A stretch of DNA of 64,000 nt, from positions 3,466,359-3,530,358 of the forward strand of contig CATQJL010000223.1 of assembly GCA_958299035.1 (NCBI GenBank). Direction: 5' to 3'. The stretch is from Cylicocyclus nassatus (lineage: Eukaryota > Nematoda > Chromadorea > Rhabditida > Strongylidae). The first letter of the stretch is position 1. Each line of letters opens with the position of its first letter. Both the position numbers and the translations under genes were made by a program. A model generated the notes under the pieces. It made no database searches and was not told the origin of the DNA. It saw nothing but the letters and a program-made list of their open reading frames with translations. Shown here piece by piece: positions 35,331 to 47,852 of the stretch.

Positions 35331-37943
35331 TCAACTCTTTATTAGAGGTAATGAATAAACAGCAATTTTTTGTTCCTTGGTTACTGCTTCGCAAAATTTT
35401 TACTTGCTTTTCAGTTTGATTCCATTTATGATCACCTATGGAGCATAAAGATAGATGTTCGATAAGCTGAAGATCACCACCGGCATCTCTTCCCAAAATA
35501 GCTGAGCCCTCGTCATCCCACTGAGAAATGCGAGCATATAAATGGTTCGATAATTTTTGTGTTTTTTTCATTCTTCCAGTTTTTCATATAAGAACTGCAG
35601 ACTGAAAAACTGACTGCTTGCATGGTCCCCTAATTTTCAGGGTGCCCTTGCCTTTTTAAAAGAAATTTTCGTTTTCCATTATTCGACTCAGATTGCGTGC
35701 TAGTAGAATAGTAATATCGTATAGAAAAAGTTGGAGCTTTCGCATGATTTCGTTCCAACCATACAAAAAAACTGCGAAACTGTACACTAAAGGAATTTTC
35801 AGATATGAAGAAGAGGTACTCAGCGGTTGCGAAAACAATTTCTATTTTCAAACTTCCCGAAAATTACAAGGGATTCATATTCCAAAAAATGTAGCTTCCT
35901 CAATCATTTATCCACACCCACATCGGCACACTACACTGGGCCCATGATCAACACTTGTGTTGACGATGAGCAGAAATGATTCACAAAGATCCAGGATACT
36001 ATGATCAGGTGAATCATAGCCATCAAATGATCTGTTGTTTCTCATACCAATACGAAATCATCAAATTCCTTGGAAGCTCTTTTCACGGCCATAAGCTGTC
36101 GTATCCGATTTCACTAGTGAGGACTTTGATTGGCTACAAAGTGCAAGAATGCGTAGTAACACGGCTGTAAATCGGAAAGATTTATGCCGAGAGCCTTTGA
36201 ATCAACAATCTGAGATGTGGACAAGATGGATGTGGAATGACCACAAGCTTTCCGGAGTTTTTCTGACATAGAAATTTTCGAGTTCAACAACCCCAAGTCG
36301 AGATTCTGCTCGAACCTAATAAGACCAAGGTCGATACAAGCTGCCTAATTACTGCCACCACCCTCACCATGCTGATTACCCAATCCAACTAGTGGTAGCA
36401 GAAATCTTATTTACGAATGAATGAGAGTGCTCGGTGTCCTAATGATGATGCAGCGTCTCTCTATGCAAATGGCCATGTTTGTCACTGTTGCCGAATAGCA
36501 GCCGGCATTCATTAAGATCTGTCGTCCTTACTGACAACGCACTGAATCATTTGTCATTGTCAGGCTGCTGGGACTAGAAACCAGATTGGATACATAGTTT
36601 ATGAGGTAGATCCGATTTGGAGGAGAAGGTTGAGATTGTCAGAAGAGCTGAACTTTCCTTGTTTGGAAATGCTGGGATTCCATACTTACAAGAAATCTGC
36701 ACTTGTGGGCTTTGCTGATTCTTAAATGTTTAAAGTGTTACAAAGATTATTAGGTTGGCTAATAAACAGGTTCGTGCTCTTGCGGCTCCTACAAATGCTG
36801 CAGACAAATCTTGCTCAGTGTTTGACATCTCTAAATAGGTAAAGAGCACCTTTACGTGAATTGTGCTTGAATAGAATTCGTTTTTCTTTGAAGAATTGTG
36901 ATATAACCTGATTTCATCGCGCAGTGGAAAAATTTGGGTCTTCCAATCAGAAAATTACAAAATGGCATATTATATTTTTTATTGTTATTCGCTAAATAGA
37001 GAAAACTTGTGCGTACCCAAAACCTCATCATCCACCATAGCATGAGAACGAAGCTCAGAAAGCGAAAGAACTGAACTTTGAACACTTAGCCCTATTAAGG
37101 TATGATTGCTTTTTACTGATAGTATAAAATCCGAGTAGTTGTTTTTTGATAATAGAAGCCTTAAACTACTTCCCCTCGAAAAATTGTGGATAAACTACCA
37201 GAAAAGGAGTTTTTATTGAGGTTTTCATTGAGCATTCCTGAACGAACTTATTTTTCAGCCAACCAAGGAATTTTTGCACATTCTCCTTTTCAGAAAGTGA
37301 GAAAAACCTCATTTGTTCAAAGGGTACTCACACAACCGATCTTTTGCCTGCTTTATGCAAAGACATTCAATTCTCATCCACATCTGGAAACATTTGTGCG
37401 AAGACCAGATGAGGAAGGGTCCACACAAAGGCTAATGGGAACTCGCTACACTCATTCTACGGTGATTTATGACAGAGAGCAGAGATGAGGCAACAACAAG
37501 ATGAAGATGGCGTAGGCAAGTGAACAATTGGAAATTTACGCACGTAAGATAAAATTCTAGTTTATTATTAGTTTATTCTAACTTAAGATTCTGAATAAAG
37601 ACACTTCAAGATGAAGAAATGGAAAAAACCGTCCTAACCTTTCTTTTCAAGCGGCCCTGAGCTGCAAGATCAGAGAGAGCCTGCAAAAAGAGGCACTTTG
37701 CACTTGCAACTCTCTGAAAAAAGTGCCAAGCTTGAAAAAGCAAATGCTTACGACAAAAAGCCGTTTTCGATTACAATCCTCGTTCAAGCTCTCCGATTTC
37801 GATAATTATCGATAGGATGCAACTTCATCAGGTATCGTTTTCTATTAATAATGCTCAATGAAAATTGATTGAGCCCTTCTTATAGGAAGAAAAGTGGAGA
37901 GGAGTTGAGAGTGAGTACAAACAGTACAGCAAAAGGGCTTGTA
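35331..37943. other. Gene-poor stretch with a possible mariner end
   Basis: No gene is seen. TTAGGTTGGCTAATAA near 36752 resembles a mariner terminus, but no partner was found. Confidence 0.35.
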
Positions 37944-38845
37944 TTAGGTTGGCACATAAGTTTTGCAACTTTTGCCATGAATTTTTCTTATTCTATGTGG
38001 TAATTTCATTCTCTGAAATCATGTAGACTGTGATGTAAGCTGCAAGCTCGCGCAAATAGTTTATTTTCGATAACGAAGTGGGATAAATCTGAGTAATCTT
38101 GGAAAGCTATGCCGATAATCTTGAGAAGCTGCCGAAAATCGAGGTTTCGCAGTTTTTTGGCAAACATGAAGCCGTACAGAACCTGAATCTAATATATCAA
38201 AAAAGAATTATAGGCAGCATATAGCTAGAAGTGGAATAAGCGTAATAAGTGGAATAGCTAGTAAGCGGAATCATCGCGGTATCAATTGTACATAACCGCT
38301 GAGGATGAATAAATGTAAATGTAAATGTAAATATAGCTAGAAGTTGACACATTAGAACCAGTTAAAAAAAGGAATGTAATTCACAGACAAATCAAGGCAG
38401 GGCGCTATTGAGTTGAATAAGTCAAATGCGTCAAATTTGGAGGGCAATCTGTCAAAAACTGCTGCGAGAAGTTAGAATTCGTTAGAAGTTCGCCTGATAG
38501 AGTAATCTTATAAGGTGAACACGAATATCAAATTCAGTTCTTGCTAAGATGAAAATTCATTCCTTGACCATACGAAAGAGGAGCTTTCATGCGAAGCGGG
38601 TCTCATTTTTATGATCAGCATATTGAGTAGCCCCATAGGCCCAATTTTAGTGAAATCTGAACCAATTTAAAAATTCCCATAAACCGTAACCGTAAACCTA
38701 CCGTAACTCTTACATAAGATGGCAAAATTCGGCAGAAATATCTGCATTTGAGGTTTACATCACATAACTGCCGAAAAAATGAATGCGCTACGTTCAAAAA
38801 GACAAAAGTTTTATAAAAAGTTGCATTACTTATGTGCCAATGTAA
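37944..38845. mobile_element. Non-autonomous mariner-like element, copy 1
   Basis: The left end TTAGGTTGGCACATAAGTTT and the right end, whose complement begins TTACATTGGCACATAAGTAA, are inverse copies about 30 bp long, and TA lies directly outside each. This is the mariner terminus and target. At 902 bp it is shorter than an intact element (about 1.3 kb) and its frames are broken. A run of TAAATG repeats lies near 38308. Confidence 0.75.
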
Positions 38846-40256
38846 TACATCTCCTTGGATTTATTCGAATATTCGTCAGATCTATTAATAAAATCTGAAT
38901 TGTAGCTGGGACGATTTCTGTTCAGCGTCTGAAGAAGCAGTTAGGATTGCTCAAGTCGGTGAAAGACAGCAGAACGTTTGCTCAACCCTACGGAAAAACG
39001 GCGAAATGGTTTGCCCAGTTCTAGGTAAAAGATGGCGGAACGGTAAGTAAATAAAATATGGTACTATGGTCTAAAGATATCGTACCAAATCTAGAACAAT
39101 TTGATTCTTAGAACGCAATCTTCGGACAGTAATCATTTCCGGGTGATGAAAGTACAGATTTTCCAGAGAGTGTGATAAAACTGCGTTTTTCCTTTTGTCA
39201 AAAGATCAATGTATAGCGTAGCCCATCGGATATGTAAGGTATACGGTAAAGCTAAAAAATTGTTTAATCTGAATTGGTTTACCCATTTTTATGTAGACCA
39301 TCACAAAGGATTTATAATTTACGTCTTTTTGCAGAAAAAGCGTATACTCAATACTTTTGTGGCCAGCTAGTATTTTCACATGCTACGAAACATATTATAT
39401 TCAATTCCTTCAACTTGAACCTCAACGATCTAGACAAGATTTCGATCTTTGCATTAATTCTAAATTTATTTATCTACGCATTCTAGACACTGAAAACGCA
39501 GATGTTATGTTTTGGCATATTTGAATTCGGCTGTAAGTTTAATGTTTCGCAAACAAGTCACAGCTTTAAGAGCCCAGACAGCAGCTTAATTTTTTTCTAC
39601 TTTGTTATGTACCTGGAAACATGCTTAAACCATAGCAACGAGTCGTAACTGTCGTAAACTGAGAACACATATCACATGCCATGACGAGCAGGAGCTTGAC
39701 TTCTTCGGAGTCTTTGTTAACTATTTACATGCTAAAAATTGTGCAAATTAATTTTTCTCAATTTACGAGTTTGTTTACGTAGATGTAACCGATTAATTGT
39801 ATTTTCTGAGTCATAGAATTTAATTTCAGTAATCGCAGAGAACTTTAGATGCGGTAACTCTTCTGACTTTATGAGTTCTAGTCGCTGCAAAGACGGCAAA
39901 CTTCAAAGACGGCCGCTTCCCATAAAACTGCGTCCCGAATCAGATGTCGATCAGCTAATCCGTCGAACTAATCTCGAAGTGGTCCCAAGTGTACATTTGT
40001 AATACTATCAGCTGCTTCGAACGCGATTTGACTCATCCCCTCCACTAGATCCTCCCGATTTCTCTGTAATCACCGCCCCGGCAGTGCTCTCTGCCGTCTC
40101 GTCATGCCTCGTTCCTCGCGAAGGTCAGCCCCCTGGCCATGGGGTTAAAAGCCGTCCGACAGGGCATTTCCCAAGCATTTGTCCTTCTCTCTCTCTTCTC
40201 TTCCAGATCCTCCCAGTTTCCAGACTTGAAGTGGTCTTCATTTGCGAATTTTAGTG
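38846..40256. other. Intergenic region upstream of the FAR genes
   Basis: No gene was recognised. The last 250 bp are pyrimidine-rich and end in an acceptor (GCGAATTTTAG) two bases before the first FAR start codon. Confidence 0.4.
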
Positions 40257-41025
40257 ATGATTCGTCAAGTAGCTGCCGTTGTTGCCCTTGTGTGCCTTGC
40301 CCATGCCGCTCCTTTCACTAGCATCGAAGATATTCCAGCAGAATACAGAGGTAAAAGTTACTCCACAGCTTTATTTTAACCTGAGGCCCCTTTAAAAAGG
40401 TATTTTCCAGAGTTGATCCCTCAGGAAGCCAAGGATTTCCTCACTGGACTCTCTGATGCCGACAAGAATGTGCTAAAGGAAATTGCCAAGGATTACTCCA
40501 AGCTCAAGAACGAGGATGATGTAAGCAAAATTTTCTATAATTTTTCCCAATCGGTCTTTACTCCGTTCTTTCAAGGCTTTGGCTGCACTAAAACAGAAAT
40601 CACCCGCACTTGGAGAGAAAGCCGAGAAATTGCACCAGATGGTAAAGACGAAAGTTGACGCCCTTGGAGATGAGGCCAAGGCCTTCGCTAAGGAGGTAAA
40701 TTGAAACAAATATTTTCTTGACTCATTTTGAAAGAAAAATTGATTTAGATCATCGATGGAGCTCGCAAACTCCAAGCTCAAGTTGTCGCTGGCAACAAGC
40801 CAAACCTTGCCGAACTGAAGGAGAAGGCCCAAAGCGCCATCAACAAGTACAAGGCCCTTTCCGACGCTGCCAAGGAAGACCTCCAGAAACAATTCCCAAT
40901 CCTCACCTCCGTCTTCAAGAGTAGGCATTTTTTATACAAATTTTAGAAGTTAAGGGGAGTCAACTCTGCGCTTTTCAGATGACAAATTCCAAAAGATGGC
41001 CGAAACTTTGCTTTCCAAGAACTGA
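40257..41025 (+). CDS. Secreted fatty-acid and retinol-binding protein (FAR), copy 1
   Basis: Nematode-specific FAR (Gp-FAR-1) family: small alpha-helical carriers of fatty acids and retinol, secreted into body fluid or, in parasites, into the host. Exons: 40257-40350, 40411-40520, 40576-40695, 40749-40920, 40979-41025 (stop TGA), 180 residues, the family's normal length. A signal peptide of about 17 residues (MIRQVAAVVALVCLAHA) is followed by IEDIPAEYR, then ELIPQEAKDFLTGLSDADK, the KSPALGEKAEKL helix, the GDEAKAFAKEI helix, and the YKALSDAAKEDLQKQFPIL block, ending LLSKN. Predicted heptad-rich helices and the absence of cysteines in the mature chain fit the family. The ATG lies two bases after a TTTTAG acceptor, as expected for spliced-leader addition. 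AATAAA is at 41149-41154. Confidence 0.93.
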
Positions 41026-41148
41026 GCTCTTTCTCCACTTGACAGTTCCAGCAATGAAGACGTGTAGTACCGCTACTTGATGTTGATTTCGCTTTTTTCT
41101 TTGTGAAGTAAAATACTCTCATCTTTCTCACTTGTCATGTGTTTTTCA

Positions 41149-41154
41149 AATAAA
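41149..41154 (+). promoter_or_regulatory. Polyadenylation signal of FAR copy 1
   Basis: AATAAA about 124 bp after the stop codon; no closer signal is present. Confidence 0.6.
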
Positions 41155-42720
41155 ATTTTTTCGAAATGTTTTTGGTTGGAACAGAGTGGAACGAGATGCT
41201 ATTTGGCAAGGATGCAGTTAATTTGAAAATTGATAAAGAAATGTTTCTTAGAAACTCGATAAATATTAAGTCAGAGATCCCTTTTTCTTGTAAAGTTTTA
41301 GAAAGGAAAAGTTGAAAGCCTTAATAGAAACTATGAACTTGAAGCAATGTTAAGACAAGCTATGGCCTAGTACGCAACTCCCATAATTTGAATAATCTTG
41401 ATAGGCAGGAAAATAGACGTAAATCAAACATAAAAACATTGCACAAAAACACTGTATTGTCTGGAGCAACTAACCAGTTGCAGCCATAAACAAATTTGTC
41501 TACAACTCAGAAAAATACTAATTTATCACCAGTACGAGTGGCAGAACCAGGCACCACCAACAAACAGGGTCGTGATTCACCCTCTTTTTATTTTTATTGT
41601 GCTTCCTTATCAAATCATGTGTAGCATAAAGCTTGGATCTCAGGATTTTGAGGAAGCGAGAAGTGAAAGAAAAGCTAGAGCTATTCTTTTACTACCAACT
41701 GGCAAACTCACTGGTTTTATTCGCATTTTCTGTAGAAAATATAATTTCTATCGAGCTGTTCCGAATGTATTTGACATTTGATTCTCTGTAGTTCTCTTGA
41801 GCTTGTTGTCCTCAAGGGTTTTGAGCTACGAAAAGAGTTTGCTTCAGTACCATAGCATCAGGACAGCATGCTGTCGTAGGACACTTGGATTGAGCTAACA
41901 TTATATCATTAGAGTCGCTGTCACGAACAGATTTGATTTCACGTAATTTCTCGTGCAAAATCCACGCTTTCATGCCGTATCGGCATCCGATAATTATTGA
42001 AAATCTCATGGCGCAATTCAAACCCCTTTGCGAAGCGGTTCAAGATATTTTATTAAGTTAGTGTATTTGAATACAGCATCATCGAAGTTTTAAGCTTCCA
42101 TGAGGATTCTTCGGAATAACTGCTAATTATCCAGCCATATTTTGCTGAAACTTCCTACCATAATCACGTACTGTAATTATGGAACATGCAACATGAGGGC
42201 AGCCGCTAAATTTACAAGAAAAAGAGTTATCAACAAGCAAATGTATACAGCTTCACCTTTCCTTCAGTTTTATTTATCGCCACTGAGGACCTTCTTTGCC
42301 ATCTTAGCCAATTATTTGCCATAATGGTGTTTTCAAACAATTTTCATATAGTCACGAGTACTTTAGCACAACGATACTTTGAGGGCTAGAATCATATAAA
42401 ACTTTTTTGCAGAGCACTTGGAAAATTCATAGCCCAGTGTTCTCCGGTCAGCATTCTTTGTTCTTGAACATATAGCTCTGGTGGACCACTTCGAATTCGG
42501 CATCAACTTTCAAAGAGCAATTCACTGCATCTCGAATAGTTTATCATGCAACCAGCAACTCTAAACAATTCGCAGCAAACATATAAACATCGCATTCGTA
42601 GTGAGCTTCGTTCACAATCTCACTTTGTCCCAAAAGGGTTCACTCCTTCATTAGAGAAATGTGCTTAGGGTCTCCAAACAAACTTCTAACGCGTTTAAAT
42701 AATAGAGCTATGTTTTAGAG
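41155..42720. other. Spacer between the FAR genes
   Basis: 1.6 kb without a recognised gene. It contains the presumed promoter of FAR copy 2 and ends in an acceptor (GTTTTAGAG) directly before its start codon. Confidence 0.4.
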
Positions 42721-43616
42721 ATGTTCGGACGAATATTCGCAATCGCTGCCGTTTTAAGTATTGCAAATGCTGAATTTCTTAATCTCAATGATCTCCCTGA
42801 TGACTTCAAAGGTAATGCACGATTGTTTATTTAGCAAAAAAAAGTCATTAGTATTTTTTTGAAGAAGATAGCTCACCGAGGGCCGCTGTAGGACGAATGC
42901 TTTTTGAACTGAAATGAAAATGGAAAAATGAGATTCCACTTTCAAGATTTTCCAGTGGCCTAATGTTTGAAAAGCCTTGTCTTTTGGAAGTAATCCGCAA
43001 CCTTTTTCGTAAACCGTCAATTCAGAAATTGTTCCCAAGGAGGCTAAAGACTTCCTCATGGGATTGACTCCAGCAGATAAAAAAGTGATTGAAGAGGTTA
43101 CCAGAGACTACTCTACCAAAAGCGAGGACGAGGTAAGCCGCGTTGCTTGTACCTCTACCAAAACCTTATTTAGTGCTTAGGCTCTGGCTGCTCTGAAAGC
43201 AAAATCTCCAGAGCTGGGAGCTAAGGCTGAAAAGCTTCATTCAATGGTGAGAGAAAAGGTCGATGCCCTTGGTGACGAGGCTAAAGCGTTTGTCAAAGAG
43301 GTATGTCTGTTTTGAAAGAGCATATTCCAAAAGCTGGAAAAATTAAAGGTACTTGCTGACATGCGCCATGTACATTCTCAAATTATTATTGGCAAAATGC
43401 CAAGCATAAATGAGATGAAAGAGAAAAGTCAGAATGCCATCAACAAGTACAAGGCTTTATCGGACTCCGCCAAAGATGACCTACAGAAGCAATTCCCCAT
43501 CCTGTGCTCAGTGTTCAAAAGTAAAACGACTCATGCTTGTGTATACAAAAAAATTATAATTATTTTCAGGCGAAAAACTGCAAAAACTTGCTGAGAAACT
43601 ACTATCGAAGAACTGA
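42721..43616 (+). CDS. Secreted fatty-acid and retinol-binding protein (FAR), copy 2
   Basis: Tandem paralog of FAR copy 1 with the same five-exon plan. Exons: 42721-42811, 43026-43132, 43181-43300, 43349-43520, 43570-43616 (stop TGA), 178 residues. The signal peptide is about 17 residues (MFGRIFAIAAVLSIANA). The mature chain begins EFLNLNDLPDDFK and shares EAKDFL, KSPELGAKAEKL, GDEAKAF, YKALSDSAKDDLQKQFPIL and the LLSKN end with copy 1. Exon 4 opens quite differently (VLADMRHVHSQ against IIDGARKLQAQ) and its acceptor is a poor AATTAAAG, yet the phase fits. One cysteine appears in the last helix (PILCSVF). The divergence suggests a different ligand or tissue. AATAAA is at 43701-43706. Confidence 0.9.
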
Positions 43617-43700
43617 TTATCGACCTCGCTTCGTAATCTACGAGAAGATTTCCGTTACAGCAATTTTAGCGATTACCAAACATGATACCTTGTTTTGATC

Positions 43701-43706
43701 AATAAA
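43701..43706 (+). promoter_or_regulatory. Polyadenylation signal of FAR copy 2
   Basis: AATAAA 85 bp after the stop codon, in TCAATAAAG context. Confidence 0.65.
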
Positions 43707-45203
43707 GTTTGGCTTTTCTACGGAAAATCCCAAAATCGAAATTCGTGTGGAATTCATTTTTTCCATGTACGGAAAAACTGCAGTGAACTTTGATAAATGA
43801 TTGGCACCAAGACCAAATTTTGCGAACTCCCCTGATTCGATGTGGTGAGGGTAAACAAGCGACTATCTTTCCCTGATTTGTTGTTTGCATCTTTGAAGTT
43901 AGCACATCTGTAAAGAATTTCCTTTGCTTGACCTGGAAAAACAAACAATGAGGTATATCGGTTGACGAAAAAACAAACAAGGAAGACGAAGGAATTTTGG
44001 TTTCATAAGTTTTCTTGATTTGGGTGGTCAATCGTTTGATACAAAATAAAAAAGTCTAAACCCCACTTTTCGTAGTGCAAGATGTTAAAAAACGCTGAGG
44101 ATGCGAAGGTCAAAAATTATCGAATTAGGCATAAGTGAACATGAAGAGCAGAGAAAGAATGAGATTGAAAAATCTAATATGCTTTTTATTGAGAGGTTCG
44201 TCGTATGCTTTTGGAAGGACCATCACTTAAGAAGACCTGTCTTCCGTTTTTTTCCTATAGAACTACTGAGGCTAAATGCAGTTAATAACGAGCCCAGTAG
44301 CGCATTCATATCAGTCAAGTCCTGGTTTAAATTTACAGGGAAAGCATGTTCAATCGAAGCGACCTTTTCGGACGGGATACATACCACATCAAATACCTGT
44401 AGAACGTTTATGGACGAGGAGGCACGAGTGCTTATTGAGTAAAAAATTGAATATGCAAGTAGGACAAAAATAACCGTAAACTTCTTAAAAAGTACTCTAA
44501 AATAAAAAATATAACACACTTGGTTGCATTATTTGAGGGCTAGTATAATAATATTTTAGCTAATCATTTTATCCTAAATGCACATTCAATTTTCAGCTCG
44601 AAAAAAAAAACGCTCGTAACTCCTCGTCCATAAATGTCTTGCAGATAAGAAAGGCAGATTTGAAATCAGCATTTTATGCCCTTCAATATGATATACATCA
44701 CGTTTAGAAAGGCCACTTCGACTGACGAGCTACCCTTATTACATAGATTGAGTTTATTATTAAGTTAGGGAGGCTGCTTTTGAGCCGATAAGAGCAATTA
44801 TTTGAACTTGGTTGTGAGCCACGTAAGTTTGTTAAGATTTTTGTTCGGCCTAACATTTCGGTAAGCCTCTCTCAGAGGTAGAATCTTACCAAGGTTTCAT
44901 GACATGGCATACAATGCCTAGGTTTCACGAGAGAACCTATAAAATATCTTACTGAAGTTACTGATTGATTCAAGAAAAACTTCGAAAAGATCAAAAAATC
45001 TGGTCCCACTATGCTCCTGCAATAAGCCTTTGATTATGCATTTTTATCGTAAATCTAAGTTGGCAGCCTTAGAAAACAACATTCAAAGAGTAGTATATTT
45101 AGGAGAGAGATATTAACGATCAGTATATACACAAGTGGAACTTCCTACATGTATAATCAATTGTCACTGGAAAAACTGATCGCTTCGACTCGTATAATCA
45201 GTT
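43707..45203. other. Intergenic, single arm of a dispersed repeat
   Basis: No gene is seen. The stretch from about 44620 to 44720 resembles one arm of the foldback at 13716-14164 (blocks AAGAAAGGCAGATTTG and CACTTCGA-like). A 113-codon frame at 44101-44442 has no support. Confidence 0.4.
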
Positions 45204-45479
45204 CTAGCTTTGTGGTACTTCGTCTCCGAATATACAATTTGGTTCTGTATCAAACTCTCCTAGTCTTGCAGCTTTATTGATATCGCCAGAAGGAAAAGCT
45301 TTGTTTTCATAATCAGTCCTTGGCTTGCTCTCAGTTGTTGGGCTTCCAAAGCCACAAACAAGATGCTTTAGTGCTGACAAGGAAATCATTATGAAAGCAC
45401 AGGCTGATAAGAGACCAATAGTTGCCAAAACGATCAGTTTGACGCTTTCGTAGTTCGTTGGGACCACTAGTGGTGTCAT
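45204..45479 (-). CDS. Small single-pass membrane protein of unknown function
   Basis: A 91-residue open frame without introns. A short extracellular or lumenal N-terminus (MTPLVVPTNYESVK) is followed by one strong hydrophobic helix at about residues 14-42 (LIVLATIGLLSACAFIMISL), then a polar acidic tail with several Pro, Asp and Glu. Upstream on the minus strand CTTTCCAG lies 32 bases before the ATG, a good spliced-leader or 5' intron acceptor. I do not recognise the family. The clean hydropathy and the placed acceptor argue that it is real, but the tail could continue by splicing. No clear poly(A) signal was seen. Confidence 0.5.
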   Translation of the reverse strand: MTPLVVPTNYESVKLIVLATIGLLSACAFIMISLSALKHLVCGFGSPTTESKPRTDYENKAFPSGDINKAARLGEFDTEPNCIFGDEVPQS

Positions 45480-45654
45480 GACGTGAGCTCAAAACAAAGG
45501 AACTGGAAAGGATCGTTGAAGCTCAGAAAAACAAGTTACGTCCCGGACATTACTATCCTTAACAGGATTAGCCCATTTCGAGAACGAGAGACGGGAGACC
45601 ATATTGATGGGATGTGAAGAAAGAAAAGAAATTTGATAAGAACGAGTAATCCAA

Positions 45655-45882
45655 ATGTCTACGCTTCCTTCTCGCACCACCTTTGAAACACAAGCGACTC
45701 CCGTTATGTATGAGCTTGAAGTGCAACCAAGTACTAGTTTCGCAACCTATTGCCCAAACTTGCAAAAAAACCCAAGGCCCATGACCGGAACATGCCACAA
45801 TTTCCTTCCGACACCTGTGGTGCTAGTATGCTGTTGCATTCCATGTACGTTTCAAACTTTTATCTGTTCTCAAGGTCTGTAA
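45655..45882 (+). CDS. Doubtful small cysteine-rich membrane protein or exon
   Basis: A 75-residue frame divergent from the gene at 45204-45479. The N-terminal half is polar; the C-terminal half has a hydrophobic Cys-rich stretch (PVVLVCCCIPCTF). No acceptor stands before the ATG and no family is recognised. It may be an exon of a larger gene, with a possible donor at CATGTACGTTTC near 45848, or chance. Confidence 0.2.
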   Translation: MSTLPSRTTFETQATPVMYELEVQPSTSFATYCPNLQKNPRPMTGTCHNFLPTPVVLVCCCIPCTFQTFICSQGL

Positions 45883-47157
45883 ATTTGGCTATTTACTCGA
45901 GCACACCTAATTAGTCGACTTCCCATAAACTTCAGCCAATCAAAGGTTTTTAAGCACTTCTCCTTATTTGGCTTTACACCATACTATTCAAGTTTAATTC
46001 ATTGTTATTGTGGCTGTTTCGAGCGAGTCTCGTCACTTCCTGTTGTGGATAATCCAGTTCAGGTTCCTCGAAGTGGATGGTGTTGTTTTTGAAGGCAAGG
46101 CATTGGTTCGTTCAGCCAGTTCTAGACCTCCATTTTTCAGAAGTCAGACGTTTCTCTCTTCACAATATATTGTTTGCACAATGTCTGGATGTCTCCAGAT
46201 TTTCACGTTATCTAAAAATCGGTTCTCTTCTATTCCCATCTGCCCAATATTGTCAGTTTTTTTTAGTCAACACCACTTTACACATCAGAACCTTTTCACA
46301 TTAGTCAGAGCTGTAATTTTCGGAACTGTTTGGGTTTCTCACAAGAGAAAAGTCTTTGATATCAATGTTGTGATTCATCGCTGTCAGAATAATGTTGTTT
46401 TGAGCAATCGCGTGGAAGAATTTTCAAATTTAGGCGAAGAGACTCATTGTCGGAGATTTTCACCAAGCAAATTTCTTTTTCAAAAAGCTAGTTTGCGCTC
46501 AGCTTGTACTTTTTTCATTTATTTCAAATTTAATTCGGTATGTGGCCCGTTCTACTGATCGTGATTTTGTGAAACAAACGTCTGCTTTTTTTTCATTATT
46601 CACTTGAAATTATTCACGCTGTCTGATAATTCACCCAGATATACTGGAAAATTGGAATAAACTCAATGAGGTGTGAAAAACAATAAATTCCCTCAATTTC
46701 TAGCTTATACTTGCGCATGGACCATTTGTGCTCAAGAGCGTTTGTGCCCCCCCCCCCCACTGTTTTGGGAAATTCTCAACGGAGTTTTGCAGAGGTGACC
46801 ACTACGTAATTGCTGATAGTACAAATGCACTATGTCTAGATCGTTACTCTAAACAGGATTTGGGGCCCTTTTACTATGGCACCAAAGTCATTTGTCAGAT
46901 AAGAATGCACTTGCGAGGTCAGTGCATCCTAAAATTGCTCTGCAATCTTAGCGAAATTATTTACACATTTCCTTGCTTTATGGGCGGCAAGATATTATAC
47001 AGATAATGGATAGTTTGTTTAGAACCTTTATCTGTTTGAGTGTGTATTAAACCTACTCTGCCAAAGCAATACAAAAAATTATTGAACCTGTATTTGTTTA
47101 CATTTGGAAATGAGTAGTGGTGGAATCTGTGGAAATCTTACAGAAGTCGAGTATCAA
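45883..47157. other. Intergenic, one long unexplained frame
   Basis: Contains an open frame of 182 codons at 46010-46558 (+), rich in Phe, Ser and Val, without a recognised domain or a codon pattern like its neighbours. A run of C lies at about 46747-46759. Nothing else was identified. Confidence 0.3.
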
Positions 47158-47852
47158 TCTTATATATAAAGCTGAATGTCTGTTTGTCTGTATGTCTGTC
47201 TGTATGTATGTACGTATGTTCCGAATAGAAAATTCCATTTCTGAACCGATCCGGACCAAACTTGGCACACATACACTTCGGGCCCCGGCGGGTGTCATAG
47301 GCTACTTTTCGTCATCGATCGATATCGATTTTATCGGTTTTTTTGCAAAGTTTGAGCTAGGGGGCTGGGAGTTGGCACAGGGGGGTAATCGAGCATGCTG
47401 ATCATTCCCAAGGGGGGTGATCAGCATGCTCGATTACACCCCTGTGCCAAATTCCAGCCCCCTAGCTCAAACTTTGCAAAAAAATCGATAAAATCGATAA
47501 AAGTAATGGACGATCTTGAAAACTAATATTGTATTCGTAATCTGCATGCTCGATTACCCCCTGTGCAAACTCCCAGCCCCGCAGGTCAAACTTTACAAAA
47601 AATCGATAAAATCGATAAAAGTAATGGACGATCCTGAAAACTAATACTGTATTCGGAATCCCCATGCTCACTTCCCCCCCCCCCCCCTGTGCCAACTCCT
47701 AGCCCTGTAGGTGAACTCTGCAAAAAATCGATAAAAACCGGTAAAATCGACATCGATCGATAACGAAAAGTGGACTGTGACACCCGCCGGGGCCCGAAGT
47801 GTATGTGTGCCAAGTTTGGTCCGGATACGGCGGAGCCGGGTAAGCCAGCTAG
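47158..47852. mobile_element. Non-autonomous Helitron, copy 2, with internal tandem repeats
   Basis: It starts TCTTATATATAAAG after an A and ends CCAGCTAG before a T, with a hairpin (AGCCGGGTAAGCCAGCT) at the 3' end, and shares its 5' part and the ACCAAACTTGG block with copy 1. The interior holds a near-perfect hairpin at about 47384-47441 (TAATCGAGCATGCTGATCA arms) and about three tandem units of 115-125 bp, each with AAAAATCGATAAAATCGATA and a GGACGATC-like block. A run of C lies at 47676-47688. It encodes no protein. Confidence 0.82.

Noticed and set aside
40473..40928. A 151-codon minus-strand frame
   Set aside because: It is antisense to the FAR copy 1 exons and ignores their introns.
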